Assembly: GCA_947579665.1 (NCBI GenBank)
Contig: OX388343.1
Coordinates: 87,276,254-87,340,253 of the forward strand
DNA from: Sympetrum striolatum
Taxonomy: Eukaryota; Arthropoda; Insecta; Odonata; Libellulidae
Direction of reading: 5' to 3'
Length of the DNA stretch: 64,000 nt
Shown piece after piece: positions 15,101 to 30,100 of this stretch. The notes beneath the pieces were generated by a model, which was given only the letters and a program-made list of their open reading frames with translations, made no database searches and was not told where the DNA came from. Positions within the stretch are counted from its first letter, which is position 1, and each line of letters starts with the position of its first letter. The position numbers were made by a program, and so were the translations under genes.

Positions 15101-18100
15101 GTAAATCATAGAAAAGACGAAAGGTAATATTCATAATCGTGCTTTAATGACGAAATTTACCAATTTATTTCAAACAAAAGTTAAAGACACACTTGGATGG
15201 ACATGGATAGATATGGAAACAGATATAGCAATTTTAAATTCAAGCTTTGAAAGGGCTTTCTATTTAATGAATTTCGAAGATAACACTAACTCGCTTTACA
15301 TTTCTTATAATTTCAACAGGCATTAAATTATTACAATGTTACTTAAATCTAATTCTTAATAATTCCCAACGTTTTCTTTCATTAGGATATGCCATCTTCT
15401 GAAGGATGTTTCTCCATTTACACCATAGACGATAGAAATGTGTATGGTACTATATATGATAGAGCAGTGGTTCCCAAACTTTCCAGTCCGTGGACCCCTT
15501 GAAAGAGGAAAAATACTCAGGGACCCCTTCTCAGTTTTGGCACGAACCAAACAATAATATTACAAACTCGTATATTTGTTTCTAATTCAAAGGAAAAATA
15601 TTAGTTTAAGACATTCGCACAGAAAAATGAATTTCTTTAGCATAGATTTCACAATTCAGATTTTAAAAATTGGGTATCCTCTATTTTTGTTAAAGCGTCT
15701 GCCTACCCCCAAAAATATTGTCGCGGACCCCACTTTGGGAACCTCTGTTATAAAGTAATATACCTATAGTAAAATATACCTAGATATATGTTGTGATAAT
15801 TTTTTTTATTTACGAAAATATATTTACCGTGCATTGTTACAGGAATTGTGGCTTTAAATAGACTGACAGATATAGTGTTTGCCCCTAAATTTACTCTGTG
15901 TAATTAACATAGCTAGCATAGCATAGGACTGTATTTTAATTTGACCATGTACGACTGTGTGTATGTATTCTTGTATATAATATGTACACCACTGCCACTA
16001 GATTTGTAATCTAATTGTAGTGTTCGTGCAATAATAATAATCAAAAATAAAAATTTAACATAAATTTCGTTCACAAAAACTACTTTACAGGGGAAAATAT
16101 CGAAACAGAAAAATAAGCAATTAATACAGGAAACAAAATATTCATATTACAAGGACAAACTGCAATTAAATGTGAGGTACATAATTTTCCCAACTTCTTA
16201 TCCCCATACCAATCGCCTTTAATTCCAAAAAAATACTGATTGTGAGAGCGGTATATTTTTATTTACGCAAAAATGCCAATGCTTTTGTTTCAATGAATGT
16301 AACTTTAGCAAGACCTTAGCTTTTACACGATTGACGATTCCTAGTAGTAATTTCACAGATCTGGAAATGTCAAACCTTTCGCTCTGCCAAAAGAATTGTT
16401 CCATTAAGGTTGTGTGGAGGGGTGACGAAGGCTCCCTAAGAATTTGCCCAGAGCGCAAATTCTTAGGGAGAGGGTGCAATATTGAAATCATGATTTACCG
16501 AAATACCCGAACATTCCCACGCCTTGGGGGGAATACCCAGAGGATTCTAGTCATACCTTTAAGTTATGAATTATACCGTGTTCATTGTAAAAGAAAAGGA
16601 AATACTTGGCTTCGCTGTAGAAGTTAAGTAGTGTAGAATAGAAGAAGAAATTAGTAAAATTAATTTACTCCCAAGAGAATTTTGGTACACCACCCTTCTT
16701 CGATAAAAAGTGGCATATATTAGCCGAGGTTAATTTTAGAGTATCCGACAAAATACGAAGTATGTAAATTTTTTTAAATTTTATTTTCTATACCTATTTA
16801 AAACAGTAGGCTTATATAGAATGAAAATTTGTGCATAATGTTTGGGAAAATGTCCTTTGCTCTTTCAGAAGACGTGACAACGGCTTTGATGATAGGGTTT
16901 TATTGACGAGAAAAAATGCTAAATTTTATCGGATTAAAAGCAAAAAATTTTAGGATCATAGGAGTTACTGTAGATCAATTACAGGTTTTGTAGTACGAAG
17001 TGAGCATCCAATTTCCTCTTATGATCTTACCCTTTGGTATACAATTAAAATAATAATAGTACACGAAAATGTTATTTTAGTACCTACCTAAAATTATTCC
17101 AATGATATCATCTTATCGAACAGAATGATTAATGGCCTAATTAAGGGTGATATTAAAAAAAAGTGACAGTACCAAGCTCCAAAAACTGTGGAATTCTATT
17201 GTGTCATGGAAAGGGCATGGACTACATCCAAATAATTTCCAGAAATAGCATTTTCAAATTAATTAAAGCTTGCGCAAAAAAGAATTTTTAGTGAGATTTT
17301 TCTTCAAACGATAACGATAACTTATCATAAAAAACGATAGCGCATTGCTGCTAGATTTTACTGATGAATTTATCAATAGAGAATTAATATATAGCATGAT
17401 ATAAAAAAAATTCCAATATAGAATCTTACATAACACCTTTAGATATCTTGATTGTCGTACCTCTAGAAATGGAACCCTAACAAAACGACTCCGTTATCTA
17501 CAATTAGCTAAAATATAATAGCTGAGCTAACTGATACAAAGAAACTTGATTGAAAGAAATTAAATCGCATAAGCTCAAAAGAATTAAGACGGAAAATTCG
17601 AAATTTATCGCGATGATTATCTAACAATTAGAGCAAAAAAGCTTTTTCTCCAAATAATATCCAATAAAGACAAGTAAAGAGATAAAATTTAAACTTAGCA
17701 TACTGAATCTATCGATGTGAGACTAAATAATAAATTAATATTTATCTTACCCAATCTAATCGATTATTCTACTCAAAAATATGAAGTTAACCCAAAATTC
17801 TCAGAATTATTTTTATGCAAAAAATAAATACCCTAAATTAAATTTAATTTACAGGAATTATATTGAAAGTATTGAAAGTACCAGCAGATATTTCATTTCG
17901 GTTGCAAAACATTAGAAAGCTACACGAGTGAATTACCGAAAAAAGACAGACAAGTAAAATAAAGATTAGAAATATAATAAAAAGCTAATAGAAAGAAATA
18001 TCTGGACAACCAGGTCAAAACTCGTAGATGGCGTTAAGGAAGAAGGGGTTAGTTGTCATAGGGGTAAGAAAAATGTACGCACATAAAACCCGTATTCGTA

Positions 18101-21100
18101 GGGTAGCAATGCTTTTCGAAACACTAAAGGCTTATGAATTTCATTGCATTTTATTTGCAGAATATATTTATATTAATAGAGAAATTAAATTATTCTAAAA
18201 TTCGGAGCCCAAAACATTCTATCAGCTTAGTTCATATGGGAAGTCCTTATAATGGCTTCAGTGGTGCCAACGTAAAAAAATATACGATGAGGGAACGATT
18301 CTAGCAGACCTCAACCATTCTTCGCAAGTATCCTGACAATTGAAGAAGCTTCGAGAGATGACTCGATTTCGAATAGGGGAGAGAATTCGATTTGTGAAGG
18401 GGAGCAATACGTAGATTCAGAAACAGCCGCAGACAGCCTTTGAAAACTTAAAACAAATCGACAAAACATCCTCGTAAAATCGACGCATGTGATGTTATGG
18501 AGTATATTGAAAGAATTTAATGACTCGAAAACTCGAGAGGACTTCATCAACAGTAAACAACGAGAAAGCACAAAGTCCTTCATTGAATGCATCATTTTAT
18601 TTGAAAATGAAGATGCTGGTTTCGTAAAAAAACAACGAAATTCTTCACAGTATTATAGGGTGCTTGAAAAAGACTTGAAATGTTTGTAATATTATGGGAA
18701 TCTAGTCATATGTGTATCCACACTTTAGTAAACTATTTCCCACACTTCATTAAACTATATCTAGTGAGTCGAAGCATGATACATTCCTCCATTAAGTTAC
18801 ACCAGAACAGGCTCTATAGGCCGTCAAAATATTTACGTAATATTGCAGAGTTGAGCTATAAAATTAAGAAATCCTTTTCGAGGCACCCTATCCAGAATCC
18901 AGCGCATTCCTTCGTCGCTCATTCAGCTCTCCAGCTTCTATTCTAAGCGGACTCCTCCGACTCCAAACCTGTACATACATTCATCCAGGGGGCTGAATGT
19001 TTTTTCACCTCGCTTTCTACAATGTAAACGAAAACGTGAGGGACGTGGGGTAGAATCTTAAGAGCAACGGCCAGGTCGCCCACCGTTGCGTATCCACCAC
19101 AGACGCTCGCCAGTCCTGTCTACCTGTGCATCCCCCTTTGTGTAGAACAGGTGAGGTGAGACGAGGGGGAAAGAGCCGGGGGAGTTGGGAAGACGGGCTT
19201 AGGGCCGCTGACACCTCTTTAAAAACCACCCGGAAGCCTTCCTTCCACTTTCTGACCGATTCCTGAATTAAATGCCCCATTTGGTATGCGAGTCTCGAAT
19301 GTCAACGTTGCTTCAAGGCCGATCGGATGCATTCTGTCACTACTACGTGGTGCTCCATCGAACGAGGAATCTCTCGTGAAGTAGTACGGCACGAAAGCAA
19401 AATGTCGTAGCAGATTACCTTCGGATGCCTCTAACAACGCCCTGGAGACTTCGGCCTGTTTTGCTCGGGGACCCCTTGATGAGGAATTTAGCCTCGTCTT
19501 CTCACAGAGCAGTGCTTCTCAACCCGTTTTCTTTCACAGCAGACGCAAGTCGAAGCTCGCAGCACAGCCATTCATTAATCTTCAATGAACATTCTGATAA
19601 TTAAATGACCGTAAACTATGTGTAGAATGGAAAACCTACATATTACTGAGTAAAATATTTTTGGAAAATAAATCGCATACATCGTGAAAAATTAGAACAT
19701 GAGGAACTCTCGGGTACTACGCGGCACACAAAAAAATCTAGGTCCTCTCCAGACAAGAATGAAAGGAGTCTTTTATCCTGCATGTAATTCCACATATTTA
19801 AAAATATCAAAATTGTATACGAGTATGTATTTGAAATATCACATAAATGCGAGAGGAAAAATTAAGTCAAATATGTTTCATTTCCGTAGATCTTTGGGTT
19901 AAATGGTACACCCTCTCAGTTTCATGCTTTAAACCTTTTTACTCTGAATTATTCTTTAATTCTCTTCACAAGCTGTCATTTCTTATAGTCACTTAGGATA
20001 TTAATTTTAATATGCGTTATTCCTGATCACATTTCTATGTATATATCTTTAAACTGAATTTTCGCAGAGACTAAGCCAATGGAGCCTTTTCAATAAGTAA
20101 GTGTGTTAGGTCATTGTTTAAAGAGGCATAAAAAGAGGAAAACTAAAATATATGCAATGGTAAGAAAGTGACGCTCAGGGTGAACTACCTCACAACTAAG
20201 CACACACATTTTCACACTAGGGGTATTTGATACTGTAACTGAAAATAATCATTCAGAAATCCTATCCCAACAAAGATTTCTCTACGAGGAAGTTATTTAC
20301 CTTTTCACGATAATTATACTATCAATAGATTTTCACGTCTGCTATGTGTTTGCAAAAGATACTTTCTTCTAATGGTTGCCTCTAATTTCCCAATATCTAA
20401 TTATTTATAGCCTTTCTTTCTTATTTATTGAATCCAATAGCTATGAGGATAGATCGAGTGGAAGGTAAGACAGTTAATAGTCTTAATCTCACGTAAATAA
20501 AAGCTTAGAATTGAAAGGGCACTTTAATTATCCAAAAGTATTCAACAAAACTTCAAGACTTTACAAAAAAATTCATTAATTTCTAAAATCGTCAGTGCTT
20601 CTGAATCTATAAAAAAAATCATAACTTAAGGGTCTTAGCTTGGAGAAATCGAATTTACAAAAATATCTTAAAGTGGCTAGAGCAACTAATTCTCATTTGT
20701 AATTGCACTTTACCCTCAAAGCAAAAAATAAGAATCTAATGGAAGGTATTTCCGAGCCATGGGGCTTCCGTACTTCGTTAAAAGTGACTGAAAAACATTG
20801 ATATTTCATTCAAAACTCAGGGAAGTAAGTATTATACCTATTATCGGTATATAATAGATTTGTGTGTGCAAACTGACAAAGCATGGGAATACTATATAAT
20901 AGAATAGAAAAATTAGATCTAGTTATAGTTCAAAGAGAAACGAGCTATGAGCTTAGCAAGGTTCAATATGACCATGAACGTAACAATGGGTCGCATGATT
21001 AGGACTCAGGAATTTCGATGATTCTTTGACTTGAGAGGATTATGGCCTCATCCCTCGCAAGATGGCAAAGCCAGCCTTCGAAAGAGTCGAGAGGAACCTT

Positions 21101-24100
21101 TCGGGGAAATTTTAGGCACTAGACCTACACCCTATATGACCCTCGTCTTCTTGAAAACCCTAGGAACTCACGGAACGCATTCCCAACTTACAACATTTTT
21201 ATGAGTTGAGGTAATTGCTGTCTAGTACGACTGGTAACAGCGAAATCTTCTATTTAAGATGGTGTAAATTAATGAACAATAGATAAAATAACATAGGCTA
21301 AAAACATTTACTGCATAAGTTGAATGAAGGAAACGTCGTTCAATACTTCTATTCATTTATAGCGACAACATAAATACGAAATCCAAAATAAACAATTTCA
21401 AAGAGTAATTCGGTCCAACTACGTCATTACTTCTTTTGTTTATCACATCCATGGACCCTCGTCGCTGTTTTACAAATAAACAGGAATATTGTAAAGCGAA
21501 TAATACTAAAAAATTCTCGATAAAAGAACGACTCTCTCCGATAAAAAAATAACGCAAAGCAAACAAGTAAATTCACTGATCGTAGCTTCCCTTTAACATG
21601 AATGAATGCTCCCGAAGGGCAATTTCAAAGGCTCCTCCGCCCAATCACGACCGATGGAGGTAAATAACCATTTCCATAAACAAACATGATCGTATCCTAG
21701 GTTACTCAGCTTGAAGGGTACGAGAGCAATTAGTTAAAAGTTCCCAACGAAAATGAAAGTGACTAAAGGTCAAGTTCCTTTAAACGTGATGATCACTCCG
21801 CGCCTAATCGATAACTCGACGTCAACGAAAGTTTCCGCGACCTTGCCTATGAATCACGTACACACCTTCCAAACTGTTCAAAAATGAAAAACAGCGACTC
21901 GCGAGGATTATGAGCGCGCTGAAGATTGAATGAATAACCTGGAATTACTACGAGAGATATGCTTGCTGATATCCCATGAATGAATCGCAATTCCGCAATC
22001 CAACAAAAAATCAAACATATCCGAAGGGTGATTTAGAAAGTAACCTTAATTTTATTACAAAATTCTTCGATGTACATTTTATTAGCTACGGCTTGGTGCA
22101 ATGGTGTGATCAAGTATGCAGAATCTTGTCCTGCAGCTTTACTATTCGTCACCTGCTCTTTGAGGTAATCAGAGCGAAACAAGTATGTCGGCGCCCTTAG
22201 CGACATGCTCCAAAGAAGACGAAAAGTGGTATAGATTTTAAGCAGTAAAGGAAAAACCAGTTGATATACACGAGAGTGTAAAAAAAGACGGCGAAAGTAT
22301 TTTATCATTACAGAAAGAGTATGAATGAACATGAAATTAAAAAGGAGTTTTACCGAAAACATTTTGCACTCCTTCAGTCAGCAATGTGAAGCTTACGCTT
22401 TTCTGGGACTTGGAGGATCCCTTTCCGGAAGATTGTACGCCCCGAGGATCAACAGTGAACTTTAAATAGTATTATGGCGTTCCTCAGAACCATTTGATAC
22501 GCGCACTAAGGTCGAAACATCGTGGTTGGCTCATTCCTGTTGAAGCAACTCAACGCACAGCTACACAGGCATTGTATGCTGGTCGAAAAGAACACGTTCC
22601 CAATATTTTACTTTCTTTCCCGTTAATTTTCTGATCTACCGCTCTTAAATTAACATATTATTGGACCACTTAAAGAGGTTCTTCGTGGCAAGACCTTTCA
22701 AGCAGATGAAGAGGTGAAAACAGCCGCCCATCAATGTCTGGAAAGTCAACCAAAAGATACTCGAGCAATAAAAGCCCGGAAAAACGGTGGCACACTTTCG
22801 TGAACGAGGAGGGATCTATGCCGAAAAGTGATGATAAGTCTTCATTTGTATTTTTCAGATAGAAAAGATTTAAGTTACTTTTTGAGTAGTCCTCGTACAT
22901 AGCTGAAATGTTAGTAAACGCGTGAATTGATAAAGCTTTCAGGAAGCATAAATGCTGGTTGAAACTGATAACAAGAATTCCGCAGAATGTTTTCGGTTGA
23001 GATAAGAAAAAAGAAGAATTGCAGCTGTGAGAATGTGACACAGCACCACTTAATAACGATTAAAATCTTGATACCCATAATCTTTTTGCTTCATACTCAG
23101 AATGGAGGAAAAAATTATTAATTTCGATACCGATTAGAGGAAAAATGATACCAGGTATCATATTTACGTTTAGTCGAACTCATTCACTCTTTCTTCTAAG
23201 TTTTGATTCGAAGGATATTACTACTACTAAAGAAATCTCAAAACCTGCAGGTCTTTCCACTACTTTCCCGAAATGCTACATCAAAATTCATCTTTTGAAA
23301 TGAAAAATAGCTCATTGAAGTAAAATGAACGTTTAAGCGATACTTAGCCACTAAGTTGGCATCAACCTATCAGGAACATGATGACACTCCTTGGTTGAGA
23401 CTAGTCGTCATTGAATACAATCTGTGAAACAAACTACGTGATATATATTACGATAAAGAGCAAATAAAGACTCTACGAAGGGAGGGCAGAAGTAGTGATT
23501 TATATGTTTTTACAATTGTTCTAATGTCTCAAACTTCAAAATGGAGATTCCAAGTATACTCACAGAATGCAAATAATCATCGTGAAACAAAATTAGTGAA
23601 AAATTATGAAATAAAAGAACAAAACATGTATGCTCTATGAATGCGTAAAATGTAACGGATGTATATTAATGCTATGATCATACCTTTCAAGAGGAAATAT
23701 CGTTCGAAGTATCAATCGCTGGGAGTTAGTCCTCCAAATTCCGTGAATCATCAAATTTTCTTAGCTAAAACGTAAAGAGGATTACAGCAATGATTATTAA
23801 AATGAACCAATAGCGAAAAATCTGTTTAGAGATCCTTCGATTCCTTCAATAGATACAACGGAAAAATATGTAAAACTATCCTCGGTACATCGATATATAC
23901 TCATCCTAATTGGGACCACGAGCCAAGAACAAAGGCATTATTCCAAGTCATTACATGAATCAAGAACGAAAACTTGTTAAGGAATTAATGCCATCGAGAT
24001 ATCGAATACGCGGATCAGCGAAGAATTTGATTCCTAAGATGTTAGAGTAGAAAAATGTTAAATTACTAAAATAACACTTACCGCCACATAACATTGCCAA

Positions 24101-27100
24101 CCAGAACTGTGGGCGCTTAAAGGTAACACACTGGATAATAAATTCGGATTCCTAAACAATCCATAACTATTTTCTATTTTTTATTCTTTGTGTACTTAAT
24201 GACAGTAATTAAACAGCTGCCTGACAATTAATTGCAGCAACTTGTTTAAATGTGAAGTTATTTTCTAACTTAGACAACCAAAATAAAGTCAAATGATATT
24301 TTAAAATGTAAATAAATAAATTTGAATTTAATATTGCGCTAAATAAAGTCCAGATCACCGAGTTCAAGCCACGGAGTCTGGTACTTACAGGGCTCAAAAT
24401 AGTTCTGAACATTGCACTAAATGCTGTTTGCGAGGGATTACTACACTCCTATTTCATCACACTGAATAAGGAATGAGGTTAATCACAGATGACCTGAAAA
24501 TGTAGAATGTTCCAAAAATATTTATTCGCAGCTTTCTTAGAAGTGCAACTCCGCGCTTACTAAAATTTGGCGCAGGTTGTTCTCTCCTAAAACGAACTAT
24601 TTTTGTAAATAACATCATTGGAGTTGGAATCCACGGAGGAAAACCATAAATAGAGGATTCGCTGATTCATTTTTACGTTTGTTAATTAAATATTTTATTC
24701 ATTTATAACATTAAAACAAAATTTCATTCACGAGAATCGACTCAACGCAATGTTAACTTGATAAACTATTTCTTTGACAGGAATATACTTTTAACTTCGT
24801 TGTACTTAACACTAAATTTACGCTTAACAAGGTTCTATTACTGTCTCAAGCAAGATTTAGATACTGGAGAAATCGTAACAGATCTAAATTTCCATAATCT
24901 CAATAAACTATAAATACCCTGAATTTGGCCTTCGCAGAGTTATTTCTTTAACTTAAAAATAGCGTTGCTTAAAAATATTAATCGAAAATATCTCTCGCAA
25001 TAGCCTCGCTCCATTAAACTATTCTGAGGTAATTTTACAGTCACTGCAATGAATATGGCAGAAGCGAAGTATTTCACGGCTCTAAGACTAGCTACATCAA
25101 TAAAATAATCTTCAATCCTGCCTGGAAGCCTTATGGGGAATCTCTCATAAAAGAAAATACTACCACTACAAATACGGTACTGGAATACATTGCTCCGTAG
25201 GTTAGAATCGCTTGAGAACTCTTTAGCACATTCTTCCATCGATTAAATCTAAATTCGATACCGAGAAAAAAATGTAATCTCAGATTTTAATTACCATGCT
25301 TCAGTTGCTTCAAGTAATGAATTGATAAAAATTTCGTTCGGGAGTATTCCAACCGAAGATTAAACTGAACTGCCCAATTAAACTTAAACAGTCTACAAGG
25401 ATATAGACACACATGAGGGGTTAAACGTTCCATTTCGTTCAGGGACAAACCCAACGGGAGGGATGAAGCAGCCCCCTCGACGATCTCTTTGAGATAAGCA
25501 TGAGAGCTCCTCTATGACAAATGGCTCAAACAACACCTTTAATAGCAATCAACTCCTAAATGAAATTTATCTTAGTACTTCTAAGGCTGCTGCTGAAGTA
25601 TGGTGGAAAATTCTGATCATAATTTAAAACATTCCACTCCCTCGAAAGCATTACCCATGATCGCCCACTCCCCCTTTCCGGAATTTTCTAGATGCGACTC
25701 GGACTAGGGCACGCGCCGGGTAGTTCAGGGGTGAAAGAAAATTATCATCAATGGAGTGAGGAAAACACTGTGCCCTCACAGATAAACTGCTTGACTCATA
25801 GACCCATTTCCCCATTCTTTAAGGTTTTAACAAGCTTGGGTTTGCCAAAAAAAAGCATAAATAAGTTTTATGCTTCAAATACGGTAAATTCAGTTATTAT
25901 CAATTATAAGGAGAAATAATCCTCAATAGCGTACGTTAGTTATCATTCGAACTGAACTCATGAATTAACCCATGCTACTACTTTAAGGATTTTTCAATAA
26001 GTAGAACAGTATATTTTCAAAGTCAATCGTTGTTTCCGGAGTATAAAACTCAAAAATATTGATTTGTAACTACGTGATTGATAAACTGAGCAACTTCAGC
26101 TTAAAATACACGTACAAATCTTCTACATCCTTCAATTTCATTACAGCGAATATGTACATATCATCTAAGCTATGAGGTTACATTTACATTACAATTTGAG
26201 CTATTTTTCATTGCTTTTAAGTTAACTTAAAAGCAATGAAAAATAGCTCAAATTAATTTCCAAAATTAGGCATCGAGAAATACATAGAATATATGGGAAA
26301 ACATTTTCACTACGGAATGGTGCTCCATACGAATTGAAGCATGTTTGATCAACCCCGTTCTTTAAAGGTTTTCATACGCCAACTGGAACATTTCGTTTAA
26401 AATTTTGGTGGCGACCAATCCGCTGGACCAGGACACAGACTTTCTCTTCCCTTCCCCGTTGCGATCATTATGCAAAAACCAACTGAAATATTATATTCTT
26501 CTGCAGCGTCAACATCTGCTCAAGGAAGAAAAGCATTCCCGTAACATTAAATTACATAAGGATGTACGAAACAATATAGTTTGTTTGCGTAACAAATAAA
26601 TAAGCTTAATAGAGGTTTAAAATCTCCAATAGCCGTTTTTGTCGGCGTTCCTCTTCTAATTCCCCGGTATTCCGAGAAAACAAGACAGGACTCCGCACTT
26701 TTTGAGAGCACTCAATACGTATTTCGAATGCGTTGCATTCTTCGTCAGGAGTGAATAGATACGAGAGATTAATAGAATAGATACTTTTCTTCACAATTAC
26801 ATAAGCCCAGAATCTACTCCAACAACTTTACTAGTTATAACTTTTCTGAGGTCTACACAAAAACTCATATCTTTCAGTTATGGAATGAAGACGGAGATGT
26901 TTTCAACGCAGAAATTCCTACCATGTGGTTTTTTCGGAGCTACAATAGCTATGAACCTAAAAGGATATTAGGGAAAATCTCATGCTCTTCGAGACTGATC
27001 TACCATCCTACAAAACGAGACCTCAAATTTCTGCGTTTAAGTACCGAAAAATAGGAGCGGGCAAATTCTAAACCCTAAAAAGGGTTTGGAAGAGAACATA

Positions 27101-30100
27101 AAATGGAGCTTCAATGAAGGATAAGGGTGAGGTTGGGACCCAAAGACATGAACCACAATCGTAACTCCCTCGATCAACTCTAAACTCTTATGAAAACAAT
27201 TACTAATTGAAATTCAATATATAGTTATATTTATTATAGTTATATAATTATGGCATCAATAATTTTAAGAAAACCTATTCTTCGTTGTCACATTTTTTGC
27301 GTTCACATTTTCGTCACACATCTAGGCGTACTATTATCAGATATCATTGTCATAGAAGGAATAGTCACCGTGTTCAATTTCTAACATTAAAACAGGCTAA
27401 ACATTTATAGATCGAAAGGTAATGGAAACCTTTTGCATTCAAGCTTCGAGTTTCTGGGTCCTGCACTTTCTAAACACCGTGTTCGACTTCACGAAACTCA
27501 GTGCGCCTTGAGGCAATGGTGACGTTTATTAGCCTGGTTTCTTTGGGGAGAAGTGGTCCCATAAAATTATCATTTCTGGGAGACTTTGAGCCATTGACTT
27601 ATTACACTACGACAAAATCCAATTATTCCCATGACTTCCAATCTAAACGGTATCCTCAAAGATAAAAATATACACCCGGAATATTCTTGAATTTTTATTT
27701 GGCTCGTGACTAAGTTTCGCATCGTAGCGAACTTATTCTGAACTAAATCTAAAGACTTTAAATTGATAAAGTTCGTAAACGTAATATTCAAAATGGCACT
27801 CCGATACACTTCAGTAAAAAATATATACCTACTCAACTATAATAATTTCCTTTGGTAAAATAAATCATTCTTTCTTAATGACTTTGATAACCCAAAACCG
27901 AAACGTTCTCTATATGACATGAGAAATTTAATCAAAGATTAAAATGTGGCAAAAATAACAAAAATAAAGGTTGTAGTAGGAAAAATATTTCTGGCAATCT
28001 ACAGAAAGCCGGTTGACGTAAAAATTACCCGAATATATCACTAGGAAAGCGTTAACCAGCCTACATCTGAAAGAAAAGTGATATATTGACAGGATTAGGT
28101 GGCAATTCCTAATATTAACCCCAAATGTAAAGTAATTACTTCGAATAGAAATAAACTAAAACTTGGATATAATGAGTGAGTAACATATTTTTTTCTAATT
28201 TTCTATCTTTCTGCTCACCAACATTCCAAATAACATCAAAAATATAACTTTTGTCAATCGTTACATCGACCCACATCGCGAGGTGTTCATTAATAATTTG
28301 CAAGAGATCAATGGAAACAAACCAATAAATGAAGGTCGTTTTACGTAAAATATTACGAACTAAAGAGTGAATATAAACCTACAATTGAGAGAGAGTAGGT
28401 TTTATTATATGTGAATAACTTACGCTTTCAGTGTACACGTAAATTTTAATAAATCCTTCGAGCTAATCTTGCTTGGACGGCAAAATTATAAGTAGGGCGA
28501 AGAATTACTAATTTCACTTTAAGAAAGGTTATACATCCTTTACGTGATTCCTACATCATTATCTTTTGCCAAATATGAGAAGTTCTTATATCGCACTATT
28601 TTACCCCGAAATCGTGGAACTTCCACATTAAAGTTTAAATATTTCTGCTTCTATTTTTCCACCAAGGTTTGAAAGCTTTAAACCCAAATTGAACAAGTGT
28701 TTACGGTTGATTTTACTAAGTGTAACGTGTAGATAAATTTTATAAAGAAGGATTACATTTGTATTACAGCCATAGTCATCTATTCTCAGATAATTGTAGA
28801 AGAAAAATATTAGTTAAGGTTTTCCGCGAAGTTCGAATTTATACGCACGTGCGTATTAGGGGGGGGAATAGATAGATAGGAGAATATAGATAGAAAATAT
28901 ATAGACAGAAAAATAGATCAAAAATAATAAAGAATCAGTTGAATCTCCACTTGTGCAGACCTGCATCTGAATACATTTTCGACGGTCTACGGTCCTCCAA
29001 ATCCTTAAACGCCATTTCCAGTGTCATATATTGTAACATCCTTTATATCCCCGGCATAGTTCATTCCTTCGTATTGCTTATCGTTTCTTCAGCTTTGAAA
29101 AGATTTCGCACAGTTACGACACAGATGGCCTTGCCACCATCACCCCCTGCTAGCGATACCCCCTCTGCAGAGATGTCCCCTAAGTCGAAATTTTAATTGG
29201 ATCTCTCATTTACATAGGAAAATAGTATAATTTATCATTGCTACATTCATCCAAGAGCGTGCGTCATCATAGTAGCAGTCGCCATTGCCGAATTGACCGG
29301 CCCTAATGTTCCAGAACAGGGGTCTCCTAAGCTTTCAGCCAGAGAGCTGCAATAGTTATCAAACAGCAGTGTGAGGGCAGACTACACACTCGAGGCCCAA
29401 ATAAAAAGAATCAAAACGCAGTTGTTGTTTTTAATTATTAATTTAATATTATATAATACAATAATTTTTCCTATTTAAATTCGGTAAAAACGTTACGTCC
29501 ACGTAAGCGGCGGCTGATCTTGGCAGGATATACGTAAATTCCCGTGATTCTTTTCCGTATATAAAAAGTTCTCCACGGGCCGGATGAGAGAGCCTCACGG
29601 GCCGCATTTGGCCCGCGGGCCGTAATTTGGAGACTTCAGTTCCAGCCCGTTAAAATCCGAGCTACAACCCCTTCTTGAGTCCATTTCATGCATGGACTTC
29701 GAACGATATTTCAGCCTTCGAATACTAATACAATCCCACCGATGTTTCTATGCGATAAAGACTCAGATTATTACTTAACAACAGTTAGCTGAATATTACG
29801 AGAAAAGAAAAACTGCCACAGATAACGAGGGAACCAGACTTGGAATACAGCGGCAAGCTTAGCCTCGAAAACGGTTATGAAATGAGATAAAGGGAACGGG
29901 GTGAATAGGCGTGGTGCTCCCGTGCCAAGTCCTTTTCTATATGAGGCGCGTCTTTGAACACGACATCATCATGTGCCTCAAGACAGAGGCAACCAGACAG
30001 ACGACTTGCAGAGAGATCAACGACCAATAAGCGAACCAATGGGGTGGGCGGGGCAGAGACTGGGGGAAAGCCTCGTGCCGGGTTCATCTGCCAAGGTCAC

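Noticed and set aside
22670..23041. 123-codon minus-strand frame in the giant intron
   Set aside because: No recognisable domain, no supporting splice partner, and its composition looks like chance in AT-rich DNA.
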